Source of the DNA: Pseudomonas sp. Choline-02u-1
GTDB lineage: Bacteria; Pseudomonadota; Gammaproteobacteria; Pseudomonadales; Pseudomonadaceae
NCBI RefSeq assembly: GCF_002836515.1
Contig: NZ_PJBC01000059.1
Location: 1-64,000 of the forward strand
Length of the DNA: 64,000 nucleotides
Direction: 5' to 3'
This document shows positions 16,938 to 27,835 of this stretch, in pieces. Position 1 is the first letter of the stretch. Every line of letters starts with the position of its first letter. Made by a program: the position numbers and the translations under genes. The notes under the pieces were generated by a model. The model was given only the letters and a program-made list of their open reading frames with translations. It ran no database searches and was not told the DNA's origin.

Positions 16938-18389
16938 TCAGAAGCCGGTTGGGGTGCGGGTGTGCCAGTCAGTGTTGAGCTGATACTGGTGGGCAACGTT
17001 CAACAGGCGGCCTTCCTGGAAATACGGCGCGAGCAACTGCACGCCCACCGGCAGACCGTCGACAAAACCGGCCGGCATCGACAGGCCCGGCAGGCCGGCG
17101 AGGTTGGCGGTGATGGTGTAGACGTCTTCCAGATAGGCAGCGACCGGGTCGCTGTTCTTCGCGCCGAGTTTCCAGGCCGGGTTCGGCGTGGTCGGGCCGA
17201 GGATGATGTCGACTTCATTGAACGCCGCCATGAAATCGTTCTTCACCAGACGACGGATCTTCTGCGCTTTCAGGTAGTAGGCATCGTAGTAACCGGCGGA
17301 CAGCGCATAGGCACCGACCATGATCCGGCGCTGCACTTCAGGGCCGAAACCTTCGCCACGGGAGCGCTTGTACAGGTCGATGAGGTTTTCCGGGTTCTCG
17401 CAGCGGTGGCCGAAACGCACGCCGTCGAAACGCGACAGGTTCGAAGAAGCCTCTGCCGGGGCGATCACGTAGTACGCGGGAATCGCGTGCTGCATGTTCG
17501 GCAGGCTGATTTCCTTGATGACCGCACCGAGCTTCTGCAACTGCTGGATGCTGTTCTGGATCAGCTCGGCGATGCGCGGATCGAGACCGGCGCTGAAGTA
17601 TTCCTTCGGCACGCCGATGCGCAGGCCTTGCAGGGAATCGCCGAGGCTGGCGGAGTAATCCGGTACTGGCTCATCGATGCTGGTCGAATCGTTCTGATCG
17701 AAACCGGCCATGCCTTGCAGCAGGATTGCGCAGTCTTCAGCGGTGCGCGCGAGCGGGCCACCCTGATCGAGGCTGGAAGCGTAGGCGATCATGCCCCAGC
17801 GCGAAACGCGACCGTAGGTCGGTTTCAGGCCGGTGAGGTTGGTGAATGCCGCCGGCTGACGGATCGAGCCGCCAGTGTCGGTGGCGGTCGCGGCAGGCAA
17901 CAGGCGAGCAGCGACAGCGGCGGCCGAACCACCGGACGATCCGCCCGGCACGTGTTCCAGATTCCACGGGTTTTTCACCGCGCCGTACCAGCTTGACTCG
18001 TTGGCCGAACCCATGGCGAATTCGTCCATGTTGGTCTTGCCCAGTGTCACTGCACCGGCAGCGGCCAGTTTCGCGACCACGGTGGCGTCATACGGTGCTT
18101 TGAAGTTGTCGAGCATCTTCGAGCCGCAGCTGGTGCGGATGCCCTGGGTGCAGAACAGGTCTTTGTGGGCGATCGGCGCGCCGAGCAGGGCGCCGCTCTC
18201 ACCATTGGCCCGGCGTGCATCGGCGGCTTTCGCCTGCTCGATGGCCAGATCCTCGGTGAGGCTGATGAAACTGTTGAGCTGCGGGTCGAGCTGGGTGATA
18301 CGCGCCAGCAGGACTTTGGTCAGCTCTTCGGAGGAAAACTTTTTATCGGCGAGACCGCGGGCGATCTCGGCCAGAGTCATTTGATGCAT
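16938..18389 (-). CDS. gatA: Asp/Glu-tRNA amidotransferase subunit A
   Basis: The 483-residue amidase subunit that releases ammonia from glutamine or asparagine for GatB. It carries the amidase-signature Ser-cisSer-Lys triad: Lys in [14 protein letters not shown] and the two serines in the [15 protein letters not shown] and [11 protein letters not shown] segments. Length is normal. ATG 18389 ([13 protein letters not shown]) is used; a second ATG at 18380 is equally possible. It lies 16 bp after gatC and 10 bp before gatB. Confidence 0.98.
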   Translation of the reverse strand: MHQMTLAEIARGLADKKFSSEELTKVLLARITQLDPQLNSFISLTEDLAIEQAKAADARRANGESGALLGAPIAHKDLFCTQGIRTSCGSKMLDNFKAPYDATVVAKLAAAGAVTLGKTNMDEFAMGSANESSWYGAVKNPWNLEHVPGGSSGGSAAAVAARLLPAATATDTGGSIRQPAAFTNLTGLKPTYGRVSRWGMIAYASSLDQGGPLARTAEDCAILLQGMAGFDQNDSTSIDEPVPDYSASLGDSLQGLRIGVPKEYFSAGLDPRIAELIQNSIQQLQKLGAVIKEISLPNMQHAIPAYYVIAPAEASSNLSRFDGVRFGHRCENPENLIDLYKRSRGEGFGPEVQRRIMVGAYALSAGYYDAYYLKAQKIRRLVKNDFMAAFNEVDIILGPTTPNPAWKLGAKNSDPVAAYLEDVYTITANLAGLPGLSMPAGFVDGLPVGVQLLAPYFQEGRLLNVAHQYQLNTDWHTRTPTGF

Positions 18390-18405
18390 TGCAGGCTCTT
18401 TCCCT

Positions 18406-18693
18406 TTAGTCGATGACTTTCGGAACCAGATACAGGCCGTTTTCGACCGCTGGTGCGATGGACTGGTAAGCCTCGCGATTATTCGTCTCGGTCACCACGT
18501 CGGCGCGCAGGCGCTGACTGGCTTCCAGGGGGTGGGCCAACGGCTCGATACCGTCGGTATCAACGGCCTGCATTTCGTCGACCAGCCCGAGAATGCTGTT
18601 GAGGGCGGAAGTAATGTGCGGAAGATCGGCATCGTTGAGGCCAAGGCAGGCCAGGTGCGCGATTTTTTCCACGTCGGAGCGTTCTAGCGCCAT
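18406..18693 (-). CDS. gatC: Asp/Glu-tRNA amidotransferase subunit C
   Basis: The 95-residue small subunit that wraps around GatA and stabilises the GatAB complex. [19 protein letters not shown] and the later [17 protein letters not shown] are standard GatC landmarks. A GGAGAA site precedes ATG 18693. It is the first gene of gatCAB and diverges from mreB across about 210 bp, which must hold both promoters. Confidence 0.97.
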   Translation of the reverse strand: MALERSDVEKIAHLACLGLNDADLPHITSALNSILGLVDEMQAVDTDGIEPLAHPLEASQRLRADVVTETNNREAYQSIAPAVENGLYLVPKVID

Positions 18694-18892
18694 CGGGATT
18701 CTCCAGTGGAAAACAGAACGGACGGCGTCCGTGTGTTAGATTGTCGGAACACTACCGCACTTCTACGGTCATAAGGCCGCGATTGTGGGGCTTGGTGCAC
18801 AGAAAAGCGGCCAATTTAACATATTGGCGCCTTGCCCAAAATCCCTGTCGTTGTTAGAGTTTGCCGCACTTTTTTACCCACGCGTTGCCTAG

Positions 18893-19942
<1,050 letters not shown>

Positions 19943-19972
19943 GTCGCCGATTGCAATACGTGGGTGAGCGCA

Positions 19973-19998
19973 CAGGCAGCACTTTGCAGTGCTGCCTG
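19973..19998 (+). terminator. Strong hairpin between mreB and mreC
   Basis: A perfect 11-bp stem, caggcagcact at 19973-19983 with loop ttgc and agtgctgcctg at 19988-19998. The bases after it (ttggcgtttatctt) are only moderately T-rich, so it is best seen as a partial terminator or 3'-end stabiliser. Confidence 0.6.
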
Positions 19999-20070
19999 TT
20001 GGCGTTTATCTTCTGTCAGTCTTCATCCAGGCCGGTTTGATGCCGTATGAATAAACAGAACATTTGCCTG

Positions 20071-20077
20071 GGAGGAG
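20071..20077 (+). promoter_or_regulatory. mreC Shine-Dalgarno that fixes an ATT start
   Basis: ggaggag at 20071-20077 is a near-perfect ribosome-binding site. The in-frame codon 6 bp downstream is att (20084-20086). The nearest standard in-frame start is the ttg at 20114, 36 bp away from the SD and already at the edge of the membrane helix. Confidence 0.75.
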
Positions 20078-20083
20078 CGGCTT

Positions 20084-21187
20084 ATTAAACCGCTTTTCAC
20101 CAAAGGCCCTTCGTTGGGCGTGCGCCTGTTGGTGCTGGCCGTGCTCGCGGTCGCGCTGATGGTGGTCGATGCACGTTTCGACCTGCTCAAGCCCGCGCGC
20201 AAGCAAGCGTCGCTGGTGCTCATGGACGCCTACTGGATCACTGATCTGCCCGGTCGCTTGTGGGAAGGCGTCGCCAGTCAGTTCGGCAGCCGCACCGAGC
20301 TCGTCGCCGAAAACGAAAAACTCAAGACCGAAAACCTGCTGTTGCAGGGACGCATGCAAAAGCTCGCGGCCCTGACCGAGCAGAACGTTCGGCTGCGCGA
20401 GTTGCTCAATTCCTCAGCCCTGGTCAACGAAAAGGTCGAAGTCGCCGAGTTGATCGGCATGGACCCCAACCCCTTCACCCATCGCATCATCATCAATAAA
20501 GGTGAGCGCGACGGCGTGGTGCTCGGCCAACCGGTGCTCGATGCCCGCGGGCTGATGGGCCAAGTGGTTGAATTGATGCCGTACACCTCGCGTGTCCTGC
20601 TGCTGACCGACACCACACACAGCATTCCGGTGCAGGTGAACCGTAATGGTCTGCGCGCGATTGCCAGTGGCACCGGCAACCCGGAGCGTCTGGAATTGCG
20701 TCATGTCGCCGACACCGCGGACATCAAGGAAGGCGATCTGCTGGTCAGTTCCGGCCTCGGCCAGCGTTTCCCGGCCGGTTATCCGGTGGCGACGGTAAAA
20801 GAAGTCATCCACGACTCCGGCCAACCGTTTGCCATTGTTCGCGCCGTGCCGACCGCCGCCCTGAACCGCAGCCGTTACCTGTTGCTGGTGTTCAGCGACA
20901 GCCGCACTGCCGAGGAGCGCGCCAATGACGCGGCCCAGGCTCAGGAACTGCTCGATGCCCACGGCGGCGGCCCGATGTTGCCGGCCAGCGTGCCGAAACC
21001 GTTGATCATGCCCGCCACGCCTTCGACCGCTACCGCAACGCCGGCCGCCGAAGCTGCAGCGCCTGCCGCCACACCCGCCAGGCCCGCCGCGAGCAAGCCG
21101 CCCGCTGCCGCTCCGGCCGCTGCCAAACCACCGGCCGCCAGCAAACCACCGGCGAAACCGCCAGCGACTACCGGGGGACGAGAATAA
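20084..21187 (+). CDS. mreC: Rod shape-determining protein MreC, probable ATT start
   Basis: A bitopic inner-membrane protein of 367 residues that links MreB to the periplasmic wall synthases and activates PBP2. After a short basic head (KPLFTKGPS) comes the membrane helix VRLLVLAVLAVALMVV, a coiled coil (about residues 65-110, ENEKLKTENLLLQGRMQKL) and the beta-barrel MreC core to about 285. The last 65 residues are an Ala/Pro/Lys low-complexity tail. The start codon is inferred as ATT 20084 from the GGAGGAG site 6 bp upstream and the conserved KPLF head; the alternative TTG 20114 has no SD. It overlaps mreD by one base. Confidence 0.9.
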   Translation: MKPLFTKGPSLGVRLLVLAVLAVALMVVDARFDLLKPARKQASLVLMDAYWITDLPGRLWEGVASQFGSRTELVAENEKLKTENLLLQGRMQKLAALTEQNVRLRELLNSSALVNEKVEVAELIGMDPNPFTHRIIINKGERDGVVLGQPVLDARGLMGQVVELMPYTSRVLLLTDTTHSIPVQVNRNGLRAIASGTGNPERLELRHVADTADIKEGDLLVSSGLGQRFPAGYPVATVKEVIHDSGQPFAIVRAVPTAALNRSRYLLLVFSDSRTAEERANDAAQAQELLDAHGGGPMLPASVPKPLIMPATPSTATATPAAEAAAPAATPARPAASKPPAAAPAAAKPPAASKPPAKPPATTGGRE

Positions 21188-21678
21188 TGGTCGGCGCGAA
21201 AAAATCCGGAAACGGCTGGATGATCTGGCTGACGTTCTTCGTCGGCATCCTGCTCAGCGTTTCACCATTGCCAATCTTCATGGAAATCCTTCGTCCGCTG
21301 TGGCTGGCCTTGCTCGTGACCTTCTGGGCGCTGTACATGCCGCACACGGTCGGCATGGTCACGGCGTTCTGTCTGGGGTTGGCCGAAGATGTTCTGCAGG
21401 GCGACCTGCTCGGGCAGAACGCGCTGATCCTGACCCTGATTACCTTCCTGGTATTGTCGTTGCAGCAGCGTCTGCGCATGTTCCCGATGTGGCAACAGTG
21501 CCTGGTGATCCTGGTGATCTTTGGCCTCGCGCAACTGGCGCAACTGTGGCTGAGCGCCTTGACCGGCAACCGCCAGCCAACTTTGGCGCTGGTCTTGCCG
21601 GCGCTGGTCAGTGCCTTGCTCTGGCCGTGGGTCAGCTTCGCCCTTCGCGGGATGTGCCGACGCTACAGAATCTATTGA
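21187..21678 (+). CDS. mreD: Rod shape-determining protein MreD
   Basis: A 163-residue inner-membrane protein of the elongasome, with five or six hydrophobic helices ([19 protein letters not shown] first). It modulates MreC action on PBP2-RodA. The family mark [20 protein letters not shown] is present. Its ATG shares a base with the mreC TAA (taatg), so translation is coupled. Confidence 0.96.
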   Translation: MVGAKKSGNGWMIWLTFFVGILLSVSPLPIFMEILRPLWLALLVTFWALYMPHTVGMVTAFCLGLAEDVLQGDLLGQNALILTLITFLVLSLQQRLRMFPMWQQCLVILVIFGLAQLAQLWLSALTGNRQPTLALVLPALVSALLWPWVSFALRGMCRRYRIY

Positions 21679-21715
21679 GCCGGTGAAGCAGGGCACTGAA
21701 CAGGGAGATGTTTTG

Positions 21716-22312
21716 ATGAAACTGCTTTACCTCGCCTCCGGCTCACCGCGTCGCCGTGAATTGCTCACGCAGATCGGCGTGCAGTTTTCCGCAATCAGCG
21801 CGGATATCGACGAAACCCCGCTTCCTGAAGAATCCCCTTCGGCCTATGTCAAACGCCTGGCGCGTGGCAAGGCTGAGGCCGGTCGCCGCTCGGTCGTCTC
21901 TGAGCAGCCGTTCTGCGTGCTCGGCGCCGACACCGCTGTGGTGCTCGACGGCAAAATTCTTGGCAAACCGGTGGACGAAGCCGATGCATGCGCCATGCTG
22001 ATGATGTTGTCCGGCAACGAACACGAAGTGCTGACCGCCATCGCCGTGCTTGAAGGCGAGCGCTGCGAGTCGCGGGTGGTGCGCAGTCTAGTGCGTTTTC
22101 GCCCGATCAGCCTCGAAGAGGCGGCCGTCTACTGGGCCAGTGGCGAACCGCGCGACAAGGCCGGCGGCTATGGCATTCAGGGCCTGGGTGCGGTGTTTGT
22201 CGCCGGGCTTGAAGGCAGCTATTCAGCGGTGGTCGGCTTGCCATTGTGCGAAACCTGCGAGGTGTTGGGCCATTTCGGCATACCCTGTTGGCAAAACCCG
22301 AACACGCCCTGA
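21716..22312 (+). CDS. maf: Maf-family nucleotide pyrophosphatase (YhdE type)
   Basis: A 198-residue house-cleaning nucleotide pyrophosphatase; the YhdE-type subgroup hydrolyses dTTP, UTP and modified pyrimidine triphosphates. The signature [13 protein letters not shown] is at the N-terminus and the catalytic Asp lies in [20 protein letters not shown] 21716 follows a GGGAG site; the longer frame from 21611 overlaps mreD. It lies 37 bp after mreD, in the order mreD-maf-rng that is conserved in gamma-proteobacteria. Confidence 0.93.
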   Translation: MKLLYLASGSPRRRELLTQIGVQFSAISADIDETPLPEESPSAYVKRLARGKAEAGRRSVVSEQPFCVLGADTAVVLDGKILGKPVDEADACAMLMMLSGNEHEVLTAIAVLEGERCESRVVRSLVRFRPISLEEAAVYWASGEPRDKAGGYGIQGLGAVFVAGLEGSYSAVVGLPLCETCEVLGHFGIPCWQNPNTP

Positions 22313-22370
22313 GCGTCGTGCGAATCCAGATGCGGCCACTATCGTGAACATGCCTGAACGAGATCCTGCC

Positions 22371-23828
22371 ATGAGTGAAGAGATTCTGATCAACATCACG
22401 CCGATGGAGTCGCGCGTGGCGGTGGTCGAAAACGGTGTGCTGCAAGAAGTCCACGTCGAGCGCACGCAAAAACGCGGGATCGTCGGCAACATCTATAAAG
22501 GCAAGATCGTCCGCGTCCTGCCTGGCATGCAGGCAGCATTTGTCGACATTGGCCTTGATCGCGCGGCGTTCATTCACGCCGCCGAGATTTCCTTGCGCGA
22601 AGGCCCGGCGGTGGAAAGCATCAGTTCGCTGGTGCACGAAGGCCAGAGCCTGGTGGTGCAGGTCACCAAAGACCCGATCGGCTCCAAAGGCGCACGCCTG
22701 ACCACACAACTGTCAATCCCTTCGCGGTATCTGGTGTACATGCCGCGCACTGCCCACGTTGGCATTTCCCTGAAGATCGAAGACGAAGCCGAGCGCGAGC
22801 GCCTCAAGCAGGTGGTCAGCGATTGCGTGGCCAAAGAAGGCATCAAGGAAGCCGGCGGTTTCATTCTGCGCACAGCCGCTGAAGGGGCGGGCGCTGATGA
22901 AATCCTCATGGACATCCGCTACCTGCGGCGACTCTGGGATCAGATCAACGAACAAATCAAGACCATCGCCGCGCCGAGCGTGATTTACGAAGACCTCGGC
23001 CTGGCCCTGCGTACGCTGCGTGATCTGGTCAATCCGAAGATCGAGAAGATCCGCATCGACTCCCGGGAAACTTTCCAGAAAACCACACAGTTCGTCGCCG
23101 AACTGATGCCGGAAATCGCTGATCGTCTGGAGCACTACCCAGGCGAACGGCCGATTTTCGATCTGTACGGCGTCGAAGACGAAATCCAGCGCGCGCTGGA
23201 GCGCAAGGTGCCGCTGAAGTCCGGCGGCTATCTGGTCATCGATCCGGCGGAAGCCATGACCACCATCGACGTCAACACCGGGGCGTTCGTTGGTCACCGC
23301 AATCTCGAAGAAACCATTTTCAAAACCAATCTCGAGGCGGCCACGGCGATTGCCCGGCAGATGCGCCTGCGCAACCTTGGCGGGATCATCATCATCGACT
23401 TCATCGACATGGAAGATGAAGAGCACCAGCGTCAAGTCCTGCGCACGCTGGAGAAACAACTGGAGCGCGATCACGCCAAGACCAACATCATCGGCATCAC
23501 CGAGCTGGGCCTGGTGCAGATGACCCGCAAGCGCACCCGCGAAAGCCTTGAACAGGTGCTGTGCGAACCGTGCAGCAGTTGCCAGGGCCGGGGCAAACTG
23601 AAGACCGCTGAAACCATCTGTTACGAGATCTTCCGCGAAATTCTGCGCGAGGCCCGAGCCTATCAGGCCGAGGGTTACCGAGTGCTGGCCAACCAGAAAG
23701 TGGTCGACCGTCTACTCGACGAAGAGTCCGGTAACGTCGCCGAGCTTGAAGGCTTCATCGGTCGCACCATACGCTTCCAGGTCGAAACCATGTATTCCCA
23801 GGAACAATATGATGTGGTGCTGCTCTGA
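22371..23828 (+). CDS. rng: Ribonuclease G
   Basis: A 485-residue endoribonuclease of the RNase E/G family that matures the 5' end of 16S rRNA and degrades some mRNAs. The S1 domain spans roughly residues 38-120 (GNIYKGKIVRVLPGMQAAFV). Catalytic Asp residues occur in MTTIDVNTGAFVG and IIIIDFIDM, and the zinc-link Cys pair is in CEPCSSCQGRG, which joins the dimer. ATG 22371 gives the family's MSEEILINITP start; another ATG at 22350 is less likely. Confidence 0.97.
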   Translation: MSEEILINITPMESRVAVVENGVLQEVHVERTQKRGIVGNIYKGKIVRVLPGMQAAFVDIGLDRAAFIHAAEISLREGPAVESISSLVHEGQSLVVQVTKDPIGSKGARLTTQLSIPSRYLVYMPRTAHVGISLKIEDEAERERLKQVVSDCVAKEGIKEAGGFILRTAAEGAGADEILMDIRYLRRLWDQINEQIKTIAAPSVIYEDLGLALRTLRDLVNPKIEKIRIDSRETFQKTTQFVAELMPEIADRLEHYPGERPIFDLYGVEDEIQRALERKVPLKSGGYLVIDPAEAMTTIDVNTGAFVGHRNLEETIFKTNLEAATAIARQMRLRNLGGIIIIDFIDMEDEEHQRQVLRTLEKQLERDHAKTNIIGITELGLVQMTRKRTRESLEQVLCEPCSSCQGRGKLKTAETICYEIFREILREARAYQAEGYRVLANQKVVDRLLDEESGNVAELEGFIGRTIRFQVETMYSQEQYDVVLL

Positions 23829-23903
23829 AGCCCTGCATCACCCTTCATTCAACGCGGCTGGCCTCAGCTTTTCGCAGTATTTTTGCCATGGGAGCCAACT
23901 GAC

Positions 23904-26900
23904 ATGGAGCGTCTGACACGCATTCTGGCCGCAATCACCCGTTGGGGGCTGGGCCTGTGCGCGTTGGTTCTGGTGTTGATGGCGTTGTACGTCAGCCTCG
24001 GCCGCGAGCTGACGCCACTGGTGGCCGAATACCGCGCCGACATCGAAGACAAGGCCAGCGCCGCCCTCGGCATGCCCTTGCAGATCGGTGAGCTTGAGGG
24101 TAACTGGAGCGGTTTTGCGCCGATCCTGCTGGCCCATGACGTTATGGTCGGCGATGGCGCCAACGCACTGCGCCTGGATCGTGTTCGGGTCGTCCCGGAT
24201 CTATGGGCCAGTGTGCTCGCCCGCGAGGTGCGCCTCGCACATATCGAACTCAACGGATTGAAGATCAGCCTCAAGGAAGCCGAAGACGGTACCTGGGCGC
24301 TGGAAGGCCTGCCGGTGCAGAAGGATCAACCGTTCGACGCGCCGCAACTGTTCCAGCGCTCGCAGATGATAAAGCAACTGTCGGTGCTCGATAGCCAGGT
24401 CACCCTGCAACCGCTTGATCACCCGCCCATGACGCTCACTTATGTCGGCCTCAATCTGCGCACCGGCGCCAGTCGCCAGCGTCTCGATGCGCGTCTGACC
24501 CTGCCCGATGGCCAGCCTGTCGCGTTGAGCCTGCGTACCCGGCTGCGACCTGATCAATGGCAGAACAGCAACATCGACGGTTACGCCAGCCTGCCGCAGA
24601 GCGACTGGTCGAAATGGCTGCCCGAGCGCCTGACCCAGCAATGGAATTTTTCCGAGATCAAGGCCGGCGGCGAACTCTGGGTCGACTGGGCCGAAGGCGC
24701 ATTGCAGAGCGCCGCGTTGCGCCTGAATGCACCGCAAGTCACGGGCGCCTACGCCGAGCGCGAGCCGATCCAGATCAACAATCTGGCGCTGAACGCCTAC
24801 TACCGCAACAGTGCCGAGGGTGCGCGTGTCACCCTTGATTCGCTGGCAATGAGCTTTGGCGAAACCCGCTGGGAATCGCGTGTACAGGTGCAACAAAGCC
24901 GGGCCAGCGCCAACGCCGGAGAGCTCTGGCATCTACAGGCCGATCGCCTTGATCTGACGCCGATCACACCGCTGCTCAACGCGCTGGGGCCACTGCCGCA
25001 GAGTTTCGCCACTGTGGTTGAGCGTTTGAAGGTCACCGGCGGCCTGCGCAACGTCCTGCTGGATTTCCGGCCGACGGCTACCGATGGCAGTAAATTCGGC
25101 TTTGCCGCCAATCTCGATAACGTCGGTTTCGACGCGTATCACGGCGCTCCGGCGGCGCGAAATGTCAGCGGCAGCCTCAGCGGCAATCTCGACGGCGGCG
25201 AGTTGCGCCTGGACAGCAAGGATTTTGTCCTGCACCTCGATCCGATCTTCGCCAAGCCGTGGCAATACCTGCAGGCCAATGCGAGGTTGACCTGGAAGCT
25301 CGACAAGGACGGTTTCACCCTCATTGCGCCGTACCTGAAAGTGCTGGGCGAGGAGGGCAAGATTGCCGGCGATTTCCTCATTCGCCTGCACTTCGACCAC
25401 AGCCAGGAAGACTACATGGACCTGCGTGTCGGCCTGGTCGATGGCGACGGTCGCTACACCGCGAAATACCTGCCGGCGGTGTTGAGCCCGGCGCTGGATG
25501 AGTGGTTGCGCACCGCGATCCTCAAAGGCGCGGTGGATCAGGGATTCTTCCAGTATCAGGGCTCGCTGAGCAAAAACGCCGGCGAGGCTGACCGCAGCAT
25601 CAGCCTTTTCTTCAAGGTACATGACGCCGAACTGGCGTTTCAGCCAGGCTGGCCGCATGTGAGCAAAGTCAGTGGTGATGTGTTCATCGAAGACAGCGGC
25701 GTGCGTATCTGGGCCAGCAAAGGCCAATTGCTCGATACGCAAGTCAGCGATGTCTTCGTCAATATTCCTCACGTACCGGCCGGGCAGAACAGCCATCTGT
25801 TGCTCGATGGCGCGTTTGCCGGTGGCCTGGGCGATGGTTTGAAGATTCTTCAGGACGCGCCGATCGGCACTGGCGAAACGTTTGCCGGTTGGGAGGGCGC
25901 TGGTGATCTCAACGGCAAGCTCAAACTGGACATTCCGCTGGCCAAGGGTGAACAGCCGAAAATCCTCGTCGATTTCAAAACGGCCAATGCGCGGCTGAAA
26001 CTGGCCGAACCCAAGCTGGAACTGAGCCAGCTCAAGGGCGATTTCCGCTTCGACAGTAACAAGGGCCTCAGCGGCCAGAACATTACTGCGCGAGCCTTCG
26101 ACAAGCCGGTCACTGCGCAGATCTTCGCTGATGGCAGCCCCAATCAGATCAAGACTCGGGTGGCTGCGTCGGGTCAGGTCGAAGTCAAAAAGCTCACCGA
26201 CTGGCTGGGCGTCACCCAACCGCTGCCAGTATCGGGGACGATTCCGTATCAGTTGCAACTTAATCTTTCCGGGGCCGACAGCCAGTTGATGGTCAGCTCC
26301 AGCCTCAAGGGTGTCGCGGTGGATCTGCCGGCGCCGTTCGGCATGGCCGCCGATGTCGGGCGGGACACCGTGTTCCGCATGACCTTGCAAGGCCAGGAGC
26401 GGCGTTACTGGGTCAATTACGATCAACTGGCCAATTTCACCTTTGCCGCGCCTCCGAGCGATTTCGCCGATGGCCGTGGCGAGCTGTTTCTCGGCGCCGG
26501 CGAAGCGGTGTTGCCGGGGGCCAAGGGCCTGCGGATTCGCGGGGTGCTGTCTGAACTGGACGTCGCGCCATGGCAGGATCTGGCCAGCAAGTACGCCGGG
26601 CAGGATCCGGGCGGCAGCGCCAGGCAATTGCTCAGTAGCGCTGATATCAAAGTCGGCAAGCTGACGGCATTCGGCACCACGCTGGATCAGGCCTCGGTGC
26701 AGATCAATCGCAAGCCCGGCGCATGGAGTCTGGCCCTCGACAGCCAGCAAGCCAAGGGCAGCGCCAGCCTGCCGGACGCCAAGGGCGTGCCGATCGCGGT
26801 GAATCTTCAGTACGTGAAACTGCCGGCGCCGGACCCGACGGTGCAGGCTGACGAGAACGCGCCGGATCCGCTGGCATCGGTCGATCCGACGAAAATACCG

Positions 26901-27707
26901 GCGCTGGATATCACCCTCAACCAGTTGTTTCTGGGCCCCGATCTGGTCGGGGGCTGGTCGCTGAAAGTACGGCCGACCGCCAAGGGCATCGCCCTGAATA
27001 ACCTCGACATGGGGCTCAAGGGAATCCTCCTGCAAGGCAACGGTGGCTGGGAAGGCGCGCCGGGCGCGACCAGCAGTTGGTACAAAGGTCGGGTCGGCGG
27101 CAAGAATCTGGCTGACGTGCTCAAAGGTTGGGGCTTCGCGCCGAGCGTGACCAGCGAAGAATTCCACATGGATGTCGACGGCCGTTGGCCGGGCTCGCCG
27201 GCGTGGCTGGCGACCAAGCGCTTCTCCGGCACCCTCGATGCGTCGCTGAACAAGGGCCAGTTCGTTGAAGTGGAAGGCGGTGCTCAGGCGCTGCGAGTGT
27301 TCGGCCTGCTCAACTTCAACTCGATCGGCCGGCGTCTGCGCCTGGACTTCTCCGACCTGTTCGGCAAAGGCTTGAGCTACGACCGGGTCAAAGGGCTGCT
27401 GGTGGCCACCAACGGGGTGTATGTGACCCGTGAGCCGATTCGCCTGACCGGGCCTTCGAGCAACCTTGAGCTGGACGGCACGCTGGATCTGGTGGGTGAC
27501 AAGGTCGATGCGAAATTGCTGGTGACGCTGCCGGTGACCAACAACCTGCCGATCGCCGCGCTGCTCGTCGGCGCACCGGCGGTCGGCGGCGCGCTGTTCC
27601 TCATCGACAAGCTGATCGGTGACCGCGTGGCGCGCTTTGCCAGCGTGAAGTACACCGTCAAAGGCCCATGGAAAGAGCCGAAAATCACCTTCGACAAGCC
27701 TTTTTAA
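23904..27707 (+). CDS. yhdP: YhdP family AsmA-like protein
   Basis: A very large (1267 residues) protein with one N-terminal membrane helix (GLGLCALVLVLMALYVSLG) and a long periplasmic body of AsmA-like repeats (DUF3971 region, AsmA_2 C-terminal domain near 1040-1260). E. coli YhdP, TamB and YdbH are bridge-like proteins that carry phospholipid toward the outer membrane. ATG 23904 has a GGGAG site 9 bp upstream; the TTG-started extension at 23883 is unlikely. It follows rng by 75 bp, as in other gamma-proteobacteria. The C-terminus ends KEPKITFDKPF just before a REP pair. Confidence 0.94.
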   Translation: MERLTRILAAITRWGLGLCALVLVLMALYVSLGRELTPLVAEYRADIEDKASAALGMPLQIGELEGNWSGFAPILLAHDVMVGDGANALRLDRVRVVPDLWASVLAREVRLAHIELNGLKISLKEAEDGTWALEGLPVQKDQPFDAPQLFQRSQMIKQLSVLDSQVTLQPLDHPPMTLTYVGLNLRTGASRQRLDARLTLPDGQPVALSLRTRLRPDQWQNSNIDGYASLPQSDWSKWLPERLTQQWNFSEIKAGGELWVDWAEGALQSAALRLNAPQVTGAYAEREPIQINNLALNAYYRNSAEGARVTLDSLAMSFGETRWESRVQVQQSRASANAGELWHLQADRLDLTPITPLLNALGPLPQSFATVVERLKVTGGLRNVLLDFRPTATDGSKFGFAANLDNVGFDAYHGAPAARNVSGSLSGNLDGGELRLDSKDFVLHLDPIFAKPWQYLQANARLTWKLDKDGFTLIAPYLKVLGEEGKIAGDFLIRLHFDHSQEDYMDLRVGLVDGDGRYTAKYLPAVLSPALDEWLRTAILKGAVDQGFFQYQGSLSKNAGEADRSISLFFKVHDAELAFQPGWPHVSKVSGDVFIEDSGVRIWASKGQLLDTQVSDVFVNIPHVPAGQNSHLLLDGAFAGGLGDGLKILQDAPIGTGETFAGWEGAGDLNGKLKLDIPLAKGEQPKILVDFKTANARLKLAEPKLELSQLKGDFRFDSNKGLSGQNITARAFDKPVTAQIFADGSPNQIKTRVAASGQVEVKKLTDWLGVTQPLPVSGTIPYQLQLNLSGADSQLMVSSSLKGVAVDLPAPFGMAADVGRDTVFRMTLQGQERRYWVNYDQLANFTFAAPPSDFADGRGELFLGAGEAVLPGAKGLRIRGVLSELDVAPWQDLASKYAGQDPGGSARQLLSSADIKVGKLTAFGTTLDQASVQINRKPGAWSLALDSQQAKGSASLPDAKGVPIAVNLQYVKLPAPDPTVQADENAPDPLASVDPTKIPALDITLNQLFLGPDLVGGWSLKVRPTAKGIALNNLDMGLKGILLQGNGGWEGAPGATSSWYKGRVGGKNLADVLKGWGFAPSVTSEEFHMDVDGRWPGSPAWLATKRFSGTLDASLNKGQFVEVEGGAQALRVFGLLNFNSIGRRLRLDFSDLFGKGLSYDRVKGLLVATNGVYVTREPIRLTGPSSNLELDGTLDLVGDKVDAKLLVTLPVTNNLPIAALLVGAPAVGGALFLIDKLIGDRVARFASVKYTVKGPWKEPKITFDKPF

Positions 27708-27724
27708 CTAACAGACACTACTCC

Positions 27725-27803
27725 TGTAGGAGCTGCCGCAGGCTGCGATCTTTTGATCTGGCTCTTAAAAAAAATCAAAAGATCGCAGCCTGCGGCAGCT
27801 CCA
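27725..27803. repeat. Inverted REP pair after yhdP
   Basis: REP units at 27725-27757 and 27774-27803, separated by an A-rich spacer. The pair lies between yhdP and the nitrilase-family gene. Confidence 0.95.
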
Positions 27804-27835
27804 GCACAGTCTTATGCAAATCCCGAGGAGCGGCC

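Noticed and set aside
24933..27167. 744-codon minus-strand frame opposite yhdP
   Set aside because: Shadow of YhdP; residue composition is typical of antisense frames, with no domain or start signal.
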